From Clostridiales bacterium (GTDB lineage Bacteria; Actinomycetota; Coriobacteriia; Anaerosomatales; SLCP01), in NCBI GenBank assembly GCA_018333995.1, contig JAGXSG010000030.1, positions 1 through 48,521 of the forward strand: 48,521 nt of DNA, given 5' to 3'. Within the stretch, counting starts at the first letter, position 1, and each line of letters opens with the position of its first letter. The notes below the pieces were generated by a model. That model saw nothing but the letters and a program-made list of their open reading frames with translations. It did no database searches and had not been told where the DNA came from. This document shows, piece by piece, positions 1 through 7,342 of the stretch. Made by a program: the position numbers and the translations under genes.

Positions 1-970
1 GCCGCACAGAGCAGACGACCATCGTGTCGTCGACGTGCATGAACACTTTCTCTGATCCCTTTGGATAGTTCACTTCCTGGAAGATGCGGTGACTCAGGAA
101 GTCCGGGGGCCACATGGCGATCGCAAGTATGGCAAACGGCAATACTGCGATGAAATGTCCAAGGTCCGGCATCCCCAGCATCCATCCGGTACCCTCTCCC
201 CACCAGTAGAACGGATTCAGGTTCGGAATGCCTGGCGAGGTCTTGAATTCAAAGGGCGCACCCATAGACAGTGCGACAGTGACCGCAAAGAACGAGCACA
301 AGGGTATCGCCATCCATCTCTTACCTATTCTTGCCAGGTACGTGTATAGGATGATCGTCACGAATATGACGACGAGAAATACCAGCTCAAGGCCGAGTGG
401 TTTTGCCCATGCCCTCAACGCGTCTATCTGTCCTAGCAACCCTGTCAATCCCAAGAACACAAGCAGCCCCCCACGCACGCCGATTCCAGTCAGGTTTACT
501 AGTCTTGACCCACCCTTCATCAATCCAAGCATCAGCCCGAATACCCCGACCATCACACCAAGAGCAAGAGGATGGCCCCCGGCAAGAGCGATGAGTCCGA
601 TCAGTGGGAGCATCGGTCCATGGCTTCCCGGAAGATTCACCCGTGGATTCAGAAATCCGCTGACGGGAATGACGAAGAGCAGCGCCGCGATCAGCATCTC
701 GAATCTTACGTTCTCCACCACGAACTCCGGCGTAAGACCAAAGCCGGCTGCGAATGCTGAGACGATCGCCGTCACCATGACGATCTTCCCGATCGTCCCG
801 GATATCGCAGGGACGATATCCTCGACTTCGAAATTGAAGTCTCGCATCGGAAGGTTGAGAGCCCATCGCTTGGGTCTCATTGTCTTCAGTTCATTCTCCA
901 GGTATTCATCCCTCGTCGCGAATGAACTCTCCGGTCTATGAAGATTCCTATATGTGCCCTCTTCTACCAC
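1..970 (-). CDS. DUF3360-like multi-pass membrane protein (partial, C-terminus off the left edge)
   Basis: An open frame runs from a GTG at 968-970 to the left edge with no stop, so the C-terminus is missing. The GTG is preceded by a GAAGGAG ribosome site 8 nt upstream, and an in-frame TAG lies further upstream, which supports this start. The protein begins VVEEGTYRNLHRP and carries the conserved-looking stretch MRPKRWALNLPMRDFNFEVE before a run of hydrophobic segments, with NLPGSHGPMLPLIGLIALAG among them. From memory this matches the DUF3360 family, about 500-residue membrane proteins resembling sulfate/anion permeases. No substrate is established. The frame stays open through the five-C run near 108-112, so there is no frameshift. 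A real gene is very likely; the family name is less certain, and no partner gene is adjacent. Confidence 0.75.
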   Translation of the reverse strand, partial: MVEEGTYRNLHRPESSFATRDEYLENELKTMRPKRWALNLPMRDFNFEVEDIVPAISGTIGKIVMVTAIVSAFAAGFGLTPEFVVENVRFEMLIAALLFVIPVSGFLNPRVNLPGSHGPMLPLIGLIALAGGHPLALGVMVGVFGLMLGLMKGGSRLVNLTGIGVRGGLLVFLGLTGLLGQIDALRAWAKPLGLELVFLVVIFVTIILYTYLARIGKRWMAIPLCSFFAVTVALSMGAPFEFKTSPGIPNLNPFYWWGEGTGWMLGMPDLGHFIAVLPFAILAIAMWPPDFLSHRIFQEVNYPKGSEKVFMHVDDTMVVCSVR

Positions 971-1028
971 CTGATCGACTCCTTCGACGGCCGCGTCCCG
1001 TGGAGTGGCGTGACTCCCGCGAGACCCT

Positions 1029-1160
1029 TCAATCCCTGAAGTCTACTTCACTGGCGCGAGCAGGGTCGCGGCCCCGCTCGCGCATCTTCTTGATCAGTTC
1101 GACGTCGACCATCCCGAGCACTCGCTTCCTCCTGCCGTCGGCGTGGTCCCGGAAACACAC
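1029..1160 (-). pseudogene. Orphan C-terminal protein fragment, family unknown
   Basis: A minus-strand frame ending in TGA at 1029-1031 reads like natural protein: VCFRDHADGRRKRVLGMVDV, then ELIKKMRERGRDPARASEVD. It has no credible start. Further upstream it becomes low-complexity and overlaps the plus-strand DUF3800 remnant. It is probably the tail of a gene whose front half was lost. I do not recognise the family. It could also be a chance open frame in GC-rich DNA. Confidence 0.25.
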
Positions 1161-1177
1161 GGGCTCTACGCGCGACG

Positions 1178-1354
1178 GTACAGGCGTCGGTGGGGTGGTC
1201 GAAGTCGGACCTCAATCTGCAGGTCGCCGACTACATCTCGTGGGCGGTTTACCGCAAGTGGAACTCTGGTGACCTGCGGTCGTACCGGATCATCGAGCAG
1301 TGCATCCGGTCCGAGGCGGATCCGCTTGAGGGGCATGCCGAGGAGTACTACTAG
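1178..1354 (+). pseudogene. Remnant of a DUF3800-family gene (C-terminal ~58 codons)
   Basis: A reading frame ending at TAG 1352-1354 encodes LNLQVADYISWAVYRKWNSG followed by DLRSYRIIEQCIRSEAD. This is the typical end of DUF3800 proteins, which close with an LQxADYxxWAxYRKWE-like motif. No start codon and no N-terminal part with the family's Asp-rich MxxxxDESG motif is found upstream; the frame loses similarity before about 1178. The element is therefore a decayed fragment. DUF3800 genes are common in accessory DNA and near mobile elements, which fits the gene-poor stretch here. The rest of 971-1739 holds only another fragment and two hairpins; I see no intact gene there. Confidence 0.6.
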
Positions 1355-1396
1355 CGGCCTCAGACATGCGACCACCCCGGCTATCCGCTTGCGCGG

Positions 1397-1415
1397 AAGA
1401 GCTCCATGAGCTCTT
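1397..1415. repeat. Perfect 8-bp inverted repeat (hairpin)
   Basis: AAGAGCTC and GAGCTCTT are separated by CAT. The hairpin lies 43 bp after the DUF3800 remnant stop. No T-run follows, so a terminator role is uncertain. Confidence 0.4.
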
Positions 1416-1467
1416 GTCACCAGGGTGGAACCTTTTCACGGTGAGTATACCCAGGTGGGCGCGAGCC

Positions 1468-1503
1468 CGCAATCACACCTGGGCCAGCCTGGGTGTGATT
1501 GCG
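1468..1503. repeat. Perfect 12-bp inverted repeat in gene-free DNA
   Basis: CGCAATCACACC at 1468-1479 is exactly mirrored by GGTGTGATTGCG at 1492-1503, with a 12-nt loop. No T-tract follows on either strand. It lies between the decayed fragments and the convergent end of the AOR operon. It could be an RNA hairpin, a protein-binding palindrome, or a leftover mobile-element end. Confidence 0.6.
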
Positions 1504-1739
1504 GTGGTGAATGAGCCGGGGATGGCTCTCATCGAAGTCAGGACATATGACCCGCGTCCACTGGCTGTCGCCAACATTGTAGATTCGCTCTTACCGTGCC
1601 TCTCACCGCGAGGATGTGGACGAGCGAGTCGAAGGAGCAGGAATGTTCGTGGTAGGAGGAATGACGCGGTTCCGTGACCACTTCAGTGCGTACGCTGACC
1701 GGTACGTGCCTATCGGCGGAATCAGGTGCAGATCCCCGC

Positions 1740-3665
1740 TCAGCGCGCGCGGGACTTCCTTCCCCCGGTCCCAAGGCGACTCATGAGGGCGTCGTCAGGC
1801 AGCCCGTTCTTACTCCAGCCGCGCTGACGGTAGTAGTCGCGCTTGAGCGACTCGAGCGGCACAGCGCCCCTCCCGCCGCCGTCCGGCTCTTGCTCACGTG
1901 TCAGCCGCTCCGGCAGGGTGTCGGCCGAACTGTCGACGCCAAAACGTGCCTGCAGCGCCCGCTCGAGATTGTAGGCGCGTTCACCGACCGCCCAAAAACC
2001 GCCGAAGCCATACCGCTCACCGGTCGCGAGTTCGATCGCCCTGATATGCGGGATAAGAGGCATGGGGATGCGGAGAAGGCCCCGTGGCGCGATGCGCATC
2101 AGCCGCAGCACAACGGCCGCATGCCGGAAGAGGATCGCAGCCGAGCGGCCCCAGGCGCTCTTGGGCGTCGCAACGAGCGAGCCGGGCAGGACGCCGAGCG
2201 TGGTGAAAAGACAGCTCCCCGCCGAGGAAATCGCCTCCATGAGGTCCTGGAAGAGCACCACCAGCGCCGCCTTGCCCTTCGGTGAACGGCCGTCCATCCG
2301 CAGAGCGAGCCCTTCGAGGGCCACGCCGTAGCCGCCGCCAAGATGACACCCGCCGCGGTTGGCGACTGCGTACCCGAGACCCTGACCCACAGCCCGGCGT
2401 GGCTCGTACGCCGCGATTTCCAGACCCTTCACGTTCATGGCGAAATCGGCCCCACCGTAGCGCTCGGCCAGCGCCCGGCTTCCGTCGGCAAGCTCATCGC
2501 CCAGGCCGCGACGGTACGCGATGTCTTCGAAGGTCGCCGCCAGCCCGTCGGTTCTGCCGAACTCCAGTCCGTTGTCCCACAGCCCCCGCTCGGCGGCTTC
2601 CATGGCAAACGAGATCGTCCCGCCCGTGCTCATTGTGTCCAGGCCAAGCTCGTCGAGTATCTCGTTCCATTCGATGATCCGGTCGAGGTCAGGGTTGTCG
2701 AGGTTGGCGCCGAGCAACACGAGCGTTTCGAGCTCGGGTCCCTTGATGCGCCGACCATCGAGTTCAACCACTCTTCCGCAGCGGATAGGGCAGCTTGTGC
2801 AGCCGGCCGTATCCACGAGGCGCCGTGCCGCGAGGGCCTCCCCATCGATCTGCCCCGCGCCATCGAAACGTCCGTGTTTGAAGTTACGGGTTGCGACAAT
2901 TCCGAGATCTTGCATCGGCTTGAGGAACCCCGCGGTTCCTAGGCGCGGAAGTGAGCCGCCGGCGATCGGATGGGCTTTGAGCGCCGCGCTCCACTCCTTG
3001 ATGTGCTTGCTATAGCGTTCGGGCTCGGCGACGGGAGTCCTCCGGGTGCCCCAGGCGGCGATGCCTTTGAGGTTCTTCGAGCCGAACACCGCACCCATGC
3101 CGGCGCGGCCGGCGGCGCGGTCGTCTGAGAGAAGACACGCGTACGCGACGAGGTTCTCGCCGGCAGGCCCGGCGACGATGGTCCCGCAGCGTTTCCCGAC
3201 GCCCTTGCGGAGCGCGTCCTGGGCTGCGGTTGTCCTGAGTCCCCAGACATCTTTGGCGTCGTGAACGGTCACGCCTTCCTCGGCGATCTCGAGCCAGACA
3301 GGCTGTGCGGCAGCGCCTGTCACGATCAGTGCATCGTAGCCCGCACGTTTGAGGTGCGTGCCGAACGAGCCCCCGCAGTTCGAGGTGGCGGGCAGGCCGG
3401 TGAGCGGCGAGCGAGCCGCAACGCTGAAGCGGGATGACGACGGCGCGCCGGTGCCGGTAAGCGGCCCCGTTGAGATGACCAGTACGTTCCCCGGTTCGAG
3501 CGGGCCGGCATCTGTGGGCAGGATGTCCGCGAGTATGCGTGCCGCCATCGCCTTTCCGCCGAGCCAGGTCCGGTACTCCTCATCGCTCCAGGGGTAATCG
3601 CGAATCTCCCCGCTGCTCAGGTCGACAGCGAGCACGCGGCCCATCCAGCCGCCCCGCAGCGTCAC
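1740..3665 (-). CDS. aor: Aldehyde ferredoxin oxidoreductase (tungstopterin type)
   Basis: 641 residues, close to the usual 600-650. The enzyme oxidises aldehydes to acids with ferredoxin as acceptor, or runs in reverse, using a tungsten bis-pterin and one [4Fe-4S] cluster in the cytoplasm. The N-terminus carries the family opening MGRVLAVDLSSGEI; residues 95-116 hold the SNCGGSFGTHLKRAGYDA signature. Cluster cysteines are C289, C292, C296 (CTSCPIRC) and C485 (SAGSCLFTTLG). It starts with GTG, overlapping by 4 bp the stop of the iron alcohol dehydrogenase, so the two are translationally coupled. An internal ATG seven codons later is an alternative start. The AOR/ADH pairing suggests acid-aldehyde-alcohol interconversion. 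Substrate cannot be told from sequence; it could be a broad-range AOR. Confidence 0.93.
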   Translation of the reverse strand: MTLRGGWMGRVLAVDLSSGEIRDYPWSDEEYRTWLGGKAMAARILADILPTDAGPLEPGNVLVISTGPLTGTGAPSSSRFSVAARSPLTGLPATSNCGGSFGTHLKRAGYDALIVTGAAAQPVWLEIAEEGVTVHDAKDVWGLRTTAAQDALRKGVGKRCGTIVAGPAGENLVAYACLLSDDRAAGRAGMGAVFGSKNLKGIAAWGTRRTPVAEPERYSKHIKEWSAALKAHPIAGGSLPRLGTAGFLKPMQDLGIVATRNFKHGRFDGAGQIDGEALAARRLVDTAGCTSCPIRCGRVVELDGRRIKGPELETLVLLGANLDNPDLDRIIEWNEILDELGLDTMSTGGTISFAMEAAERGLWDNGLEFGRTDGLAATFEDIAYRRGLGDELADGSRALAERYGGADFAMNVKGLEIAAYEPRRAVGQGLGYAVANRGGCHLGGGYGVALEGLALRMDGRSPKGKAALVVLFQDLMEAISSAGSCLFTTLGVLPGSLVATPKSAWGRSAAILFRHAAVVLRLMRIAPRGLLRIPMPLIPHIRAIELATGERYGFGGFWAVGERAYNLERALQARFGVDSSADTLPERLTREQEPDGGGRGAVPLESLKRDYYRQRGWSKNGLPDDALMSRLGTGGRKSRAR

Positions 3666-4846
3666 AGCGCACCTTCAAGGATCGCGACGAGCTCCTCGTA
3701 GGTCGGTTGTTTGATGTTCATCAAGAGCGCCGCGTCATCGAGCGCCACAGACGCGATCTCGGGAAGCTGCTCGATGCTCACGCCTGCTTGCGTAAGCGTC
3801 AGCGGCAGGCCGGTGCGCTCGTGCAGCTGCACGAGCAGTGCTCGCACAGCATCTATCGCGGCCTGCCCGCGCTCGGCGGGGGGCGTGGCGGCGTAGACAT
3901 CGATTCCGGCGAGGTTCGGCAGGATCGCACCGTAGCGGTCGCACACGGCATCGCTGTTGTACGCCATCCCGTGCGGGAGCAGCAGCGCCATGGCGTCCCC
4001 GTGCGCCACCCCGGCGACGGCTCCTACCGCATGCCCCAGTGCGTGCACGATGCCGACCATCGAGTTGCTGAAGGCCACGCCGGCCATAAGTGCCGCGTTG
4101 GCGAGCGCCAGGCGTGCGCGCTCGTCGTCGGGGCGGTCGAGGGCCTGCGGAAGGTACTCGCGTATGAGGTCGAGCGCGGAGCGCGCGTAGTTCTCGGAGA
4201 GAGGGTTGGCCTGTCGGCAGCTCACCGACTCCACAGCGTGGGTGAGCGCGTCCATCGCCGTCGATGCGGTCAACCGGGGCGGGAGCTTGAGCGTCATGCG
4301 CGGGTCGAGGATGGCCACGTCGGGCAGGAGCGAGAGCGACTGGAAGATCAGTTTGAGATGCCGCTCGGTGTCTTTGATGACCGCTGCCGAGGTCGCCTCA
4401 GATCCAGTACCCGCTGTGGTCGGGATGGCGATGAACGCAACACTCCGTCGGCCCCGAAGGCTCTCGGCGCCGCGGTAGTGCATCAGGTCGGTTGCGCCGT
4501 GGGTGAGCACGATCGCCGCTCCCTTTGCGGTGTCCAGTACGGAGCCGCCGCCTACCGCGATGATCGCGTCCGCTTGCGTCTCTCGGAAGACCCGGGCCAC
4601 CTCGTTGACCACGGCCACCGAGGAGTCCACCGGCACGTCTGCGAAGATGGTCGCGACGGTCGCCTCGGTGTCCGCCAGCGCGTCGATCACGACGGTGGCG
4701 ATCTTGAGGTCGAGGAGCTGTTCGTTCGTGATCAGCAGCGGACGCGACACGCCGAGTGAGAGGAGCTCGAAGCCGATGTGCTCGATCGCTCGGCTTCCCG
4801 AGAGGATCTTTGCCGAGTTCTGGAACTCGTAGTAGGCAGGAATCAC
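3662..4846 (-). CDS. Iron-containing alcohol dehydrogenase
   Basis: 394 residues from a GTG start (IPAYYEFQNSAKILSGSRA). This start follows an AGGAG site and overlaps the upstream stop by 4 bp (GTGA). The frame stays open far upstream, but that stretch lies over another gene and looks like noise. NAD(P)-binding motif: GGGSVLDTAKG. Metal-site regions: STAMDALTHAVES, HALGHAVGAVAGVAHGDAMA and LLPHGMAYN, giving the Asp and three His expected of type III alcohol dehydrogenases. It reduces aldehydes to alcohols or the reverse, in the cytoplasm, with NAD(P)H. It sits between an SCP2-like protein and AOR in a tight operon, so it likely shares an aldehyde pool with AOR. Iron dependence is a family property; zinc or other metals are possible. 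Confidence 0.93.
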   Translation of the reverse strand: MIPAYYEFQNSAKILSGSRAIEHIGFELLSLGVSRPLLITNEQLLDLKIATVVIDALADTEATVATIFADVPVDSSVAVVNEVARVFRETQADAIIAVGGGSVLDTAKGAAIVLTHGATDLMHYRGAESLRGRRSVAFIAIPTTAGTGSEATSAAVIKDTERHLKLIFQSLSLLPDVAILDPRMTLKLPPRLTASTAMDALTHAVESVSCRQANPLSENYARSALDLIREYLPQALDRPDDERARLALANAALMAGVAFSNSMVGIVHALGHAVGAVAGVAHGDAMALLLPHGMAYNSDAVCDRYGAILPNLAGIDVYAATPPAERGQAAIDAVRALLVQLHERTGLPLTLTQAGVSIEQLPEIASVALDDAALLMNIKQPTYEELVAILEGAL

Positions 4847-5367
4847 GGGCGCTCTCCTGAATCGATTGTCACGTTCGAGTGCAGTAGGTTCGCATAGGCG
4901 ACCAGATGCCCCCGGCTGCGTTTCGCAGGGCGGGGGAGGATGCGACGGGTCATGATGTCGGGGAAGAGGTAGCCCTCGACGATGTGCAGGCATCGCAGGA
5001 TCGACATCGCATGCCTGAGATCGCCGCTTACGGTGGAGCGGTGCTCGGCGAATGCGTCGAGCACGCCCTTGACGCCCAGCAGGCAGGGCAGCGCAACGTC
5101 CACGCTCTTGAAGGTGACGAGCAGGTCCGGATCGGCCTCGGCGTAGCCTAGCGCGGTAAGTGAGTTGCCTTCGCGGCGCCATGACACGCGCGGTCCCCAC
5201 GGCGCGATCAGCAACGTGACGACGGACGGGTCGGGCCAGGAAGCAACCTCTCGGCGCACACGATCGTCCAGCCGCGCTGATGCGATGAGTCCCCGGCCGA
5301 GGAGCCACAGCACGAGGGCGGCGACGGCCTTGCGGCCTCGCTTCGCCCTCCAGCCATGTCCTGCCAT
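4843..5367 (-). CDS. SCP2-like lipid-binding domain protein
   Basis: 174 residues, first gene of the AOR operon. The ATG follows an AAGGAG site. After a basic start and a hydrophobic stretch (KAVAALVLWLLGRGLIASAR, possibly membrane-associating), residues 80-150 read DLLVTFKSVDVALPCLLGVK and SGDLRHAMSILRCLHIVEGY. This resembles SCP2/sterol-carrier-like proteins found beside oxidoreductases. The expected role is binding a hydrophobic ligand; no enzymatic residues are seen. Position at the head of an AOR/ADH operon suggests it delivers or shields a hydrophobic aldehyde or acyl substrate, which is inference. Its stop overlaps the ADH start by 4 bp. Confidence 0.6.
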   Translation of the reverse strand: MAGHGWRAKRGRKAVAALVLWLLGRGLIASARLDDRVRREVASWPDPSVVTLLIAPWGPRVSWRREGNSLTALGYAEADPDLLVTFKSVDVALPCLLGVKGVLDAFAEHRSTVSGDLRHAMSILRCLHIVEGYLFPDIMTRRILPRPAKRSRGHLVAYANLLHSNVTIDSGERP

Positions 5368-5394
5368 GGGCTTCTCCTTGGAACGGTCTCACTC

Positions 5395-5403
5395 ATCGTA
5401 CCA
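5395..5403 (-). promoter_or_regulatory. Possible extended -10 promoter for the AOR operon
   Basis: On the minus strand TGGTACGAT (TG-N-TACGAT) lies 28 bp before the ATG of the SCP2-like gene. No convincing -35 hexamer is seen, as is usual for extended -10 promoters. Confidence 0.3.
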
Positions 5404-5496
5404 TTCCACTGTTTTGGACTCAGAGGGCGGACTGGCGAACCGGGCGGGGGTCTCGATTCCGTGCCAAGCGCACCCATATGCTCACCATCGACCCGC

Positions 5497-6423
5497 TCAG
5501 AGATCGCGCTTGGCGAACAGACGCGCTCCGATGGCGATAAGGATCACAGGATAGGCGGCGGCGTAGATCACCATCCATGCACTCGGCGACTCTGCCGGGG
5601 TCAGGATGGAACCCCCGCCTCCGCCCAGCAGTAGCAGTCCCCCAGGCAAGAGGTATTCGATCGCCTTCCTGTACATCGCGTCGGCCGGGAGAAGCAAGCT
5701 CGATATGATTCCGAGGTTGACCATCGTTTCGTTCCTGATCGCGCTCCCGATCTGTTCGATGAACCCGCCGACGAACGAGATGCCGTACGCCGCCGCGCAC
5801 AGCACTCCGTTGGCCAGGGTCGGTAACCTGGTGGTGCCGAGCATCGCCAATCCGAGGAGCGCGAGCGGAGCGAGTGTCAGAAGCGCCAGTGCAGTCGGCA
5901 CGTTTGCCACGGGCGCTTCGATCAACCATAGGGCAAGCCCTATCAGTGCACTCATGAAGGCAAGATTGTGGAGGGCCAGCATCAGGCCGATGCCGAGCGT
6001 TTTTCCTACGAGTAACTCTGTCCTGCGAATAGGACGGACGAGCACCCCATGGAGCAAGCCCGTATCGAGCTCACTCGAGATTGCCGCCACGGAAGCGAAC
6101 ACTGCCGTCAGGCCGACGATGAGGCTTGCCGGAAACAGACCCACATACAGCAACTGAGCCGCCATCACGTTTTCCATGAACGCAGGGGTAGCAGCGTGGC
6201 CGCTGACTGCCAGATCCCGTGATGCGAAGTGCAGCGCTAGTCCGTACAGCGCAAGGTACCCAGCTGACATCACGACCGCGGCGATGATCATCTTGCGCTG
6301 CCACGCTTCCCGAAAGGTGAGCCCGGCGACGACCGCAATCCGCCGCGCCGATCCGGCTATCCCGCCGGCGGTCACTGACGCTTTGTGCGGCGGCGCTGAC
6401 GCGACGCTAGCTTCGCCGCGCAT
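5497..6423 (-). CDS. ABC-2 type transporter permease
   Basis: 308 residues from the ATG at 6421-6423 (MRGEASVASAPPHK), which overlaps the ATPase gene by 17 bp; an open frame further upstream is less likely. About six hydrophobic segments follow a cytosolic N-terminus, including MIIAAVVMSAGYLALYGLAL and AQLLYVGLFPASLIVGLTAV. Between helices 2 and 3 is the ELDTGLLHGVLVRPIRRTEL loop typical of NatB/ABC-2 permeases. It is the membrane half of an exporter whose ATPase is immediately upstream. The substrate is unknown. It is the last gene of the sigma/anti-sigma/ABC operon, so it is expected to be induced by the sigma factor. Confidence 0.85.
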   Translation of the reverse strand: MRGEASVASAPPHKASVTAGGIAGSARRIAVVAGLTFREAWQRKMIIAAVVMSAGYLALYGLALHFASRDLAVSGHAATPAFMENVMAAQLLYVGLFPASLIVGLTAVFASVAAISSELDTGLLHGVLVRPIRRTELLVGKTLGIGLMLALHNLAFMSALIGLALWLIEAPVANVPTALALLTLAPLALLGLAMLGTTRLPTLANGVLCAAAYGISFVGGFIEQIGSAIRNETMVNLGIISSLLLPADAMYRKAIEYLLPGGLLLLGGGGGSILTPAESPSAWMVIYAAAYPVILIAIGARLFAKRDL

Positions 6424-7342
6424 GTTGCGCCTCCTTGACGGCATCGAGGAACAGCGCTTCGAGGGTCCGCCTCCGCCTGACCACACCAGTCACCTGTGCT
6501 CCTTCCGAGACCAAGCGCTCCACCAGCCCTGGGATGCGACTCTCATCCGGAAGACCGGCCACGAGGCGGAGCGGTTCGTCGACAAGGACGCTGGCCTCCA
6601 GGGGACGCAGCCGCACAGCCGCGCCCGCGAACGGCTCAGCGAGGGCGACCTCCACCTCACACGGTCCGGACAGTAACGCCGAGAGCGGTCCGGACTCGAT
6701 CACCCTTCCGTGATCGATCACCGCCACCTCGTCGCAGACGGATTCGACTTCAGTGAGCAGATGACTGTTGAGGAAGACCGTCACGCCACGCTCACGCGCG
6801 GTTAAGAGTATCTCCCTCACCTCGTGCCGGCCAAGAGGGTCGAGCGCGGACGTCGGCTCGTCAAGGATGATCAGGTCCGGATCGGCCAACAGCGCGCACG
6901 CGAGTCCAAGACGTTGCGTCATGCCTTTACTGAAGGAGCGGATCTTGCCGCTGTCCTGGGATTTGAGACCCACCAGATCGAGCACACGCTTGGAGCTTTC
7001 GGTAATCGCCCCCGACTCCATCCCGGCAAGACGGCCGTGGAGCCTGAGCAGCTCAGAGGCGGTCAGCCAATCCTGGTAGCGGAAGACCTCGGGCAGAAAC
7101 CCGATGCCGGTCCTCGCACCCAGGTCGCCTAACGGTCTCCCCAGCACCTCGGCGCGGCCGCTGGTTGGTGCGATCAGGCCGACCATCAGTTTCACGAATG
7201 TGCTCTTCCCGGCCCCGTTCGGGCCGAGGAACCCGAAGATGTGCCCCCTGCGAACCCGGAGGCACACCTCCTCGCATCCGACCTTGCGACCGTAGTGCTT
7301 CGTCAGGCCGTCGGCATCTATGACAAGCGACGTGGCAGTCAT
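6407..7342 (-). CDS. ABC transporter ATP-binding protein
   Basis: 311 residues. Walker A GPNGAGKS, signature SFSKGMTQRLGLA (variant of LSGGQ), Walker B LIILDEPTSALD and H-loop NSHLL are all present. The C-terminal 100 residues form the extra domain seen in NatA/CcmA-type exporters. It drives the adjacent permease. The start ATG overlaps the anti-sigma stop by 4 bp, and its own stop lies inside the permease gene. The degenerate signature (FSKGM) is common in this subfamily and does not imply inactivity. Coupling to an ECF sigma/anti-sigma pair suggests an envelope-stress or peptide-resistance exporter; the substrate is unknown. Confidence 0.92.
   Translation of the reverse strand: MTATSLVIDADGLTKHYGRKVGCEEVCLRVRRGHIFGFLGPNGAGKSTFVKLMVGLIAPTSGRAEVLGRPLGDLGARTGIGFLPEVFRYQDWLTASELLRLHGRLAGMESGAITESSKRVLDLVGLKSQDSGKIRSFSKGMTQRLGLACALLADPDLIILDEPTSALDPLGRHEVREILLTARERGVTVFLNSHLLTEVESVCDEVAVIDHGRVIESGPLSALLSGPCEVEVALAEPFAGAAVRLRPLEASVLVDEPLRLVAGLPDESRIPGLVERLVSEGAQVTGVVRRRRTLEALFLDAVKEAQHARRS

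Noticed and set aside
1-130. Possible frameshift in the left-edge membrane protein
   Set aside because: Recounting the C run near 108-112 (five C) keeps one frame with sensible protein text through to the edge.
1366-1677. 103-codon plus-strand open frame in the gene-poor stretch
   Set aside because: It runs through both hairpins, has no ribosome site and no protein-like conservation pattern.
4847-5392. N-terminal extension of the iron alcohol dehydrogenase by about 180 codons
   Set aside because: The extension reads as Arg/Pro-rich noise and lies over the SCP2-like gene; the GTG at 4844-4846 has a good ribosome site and gives the normal length.
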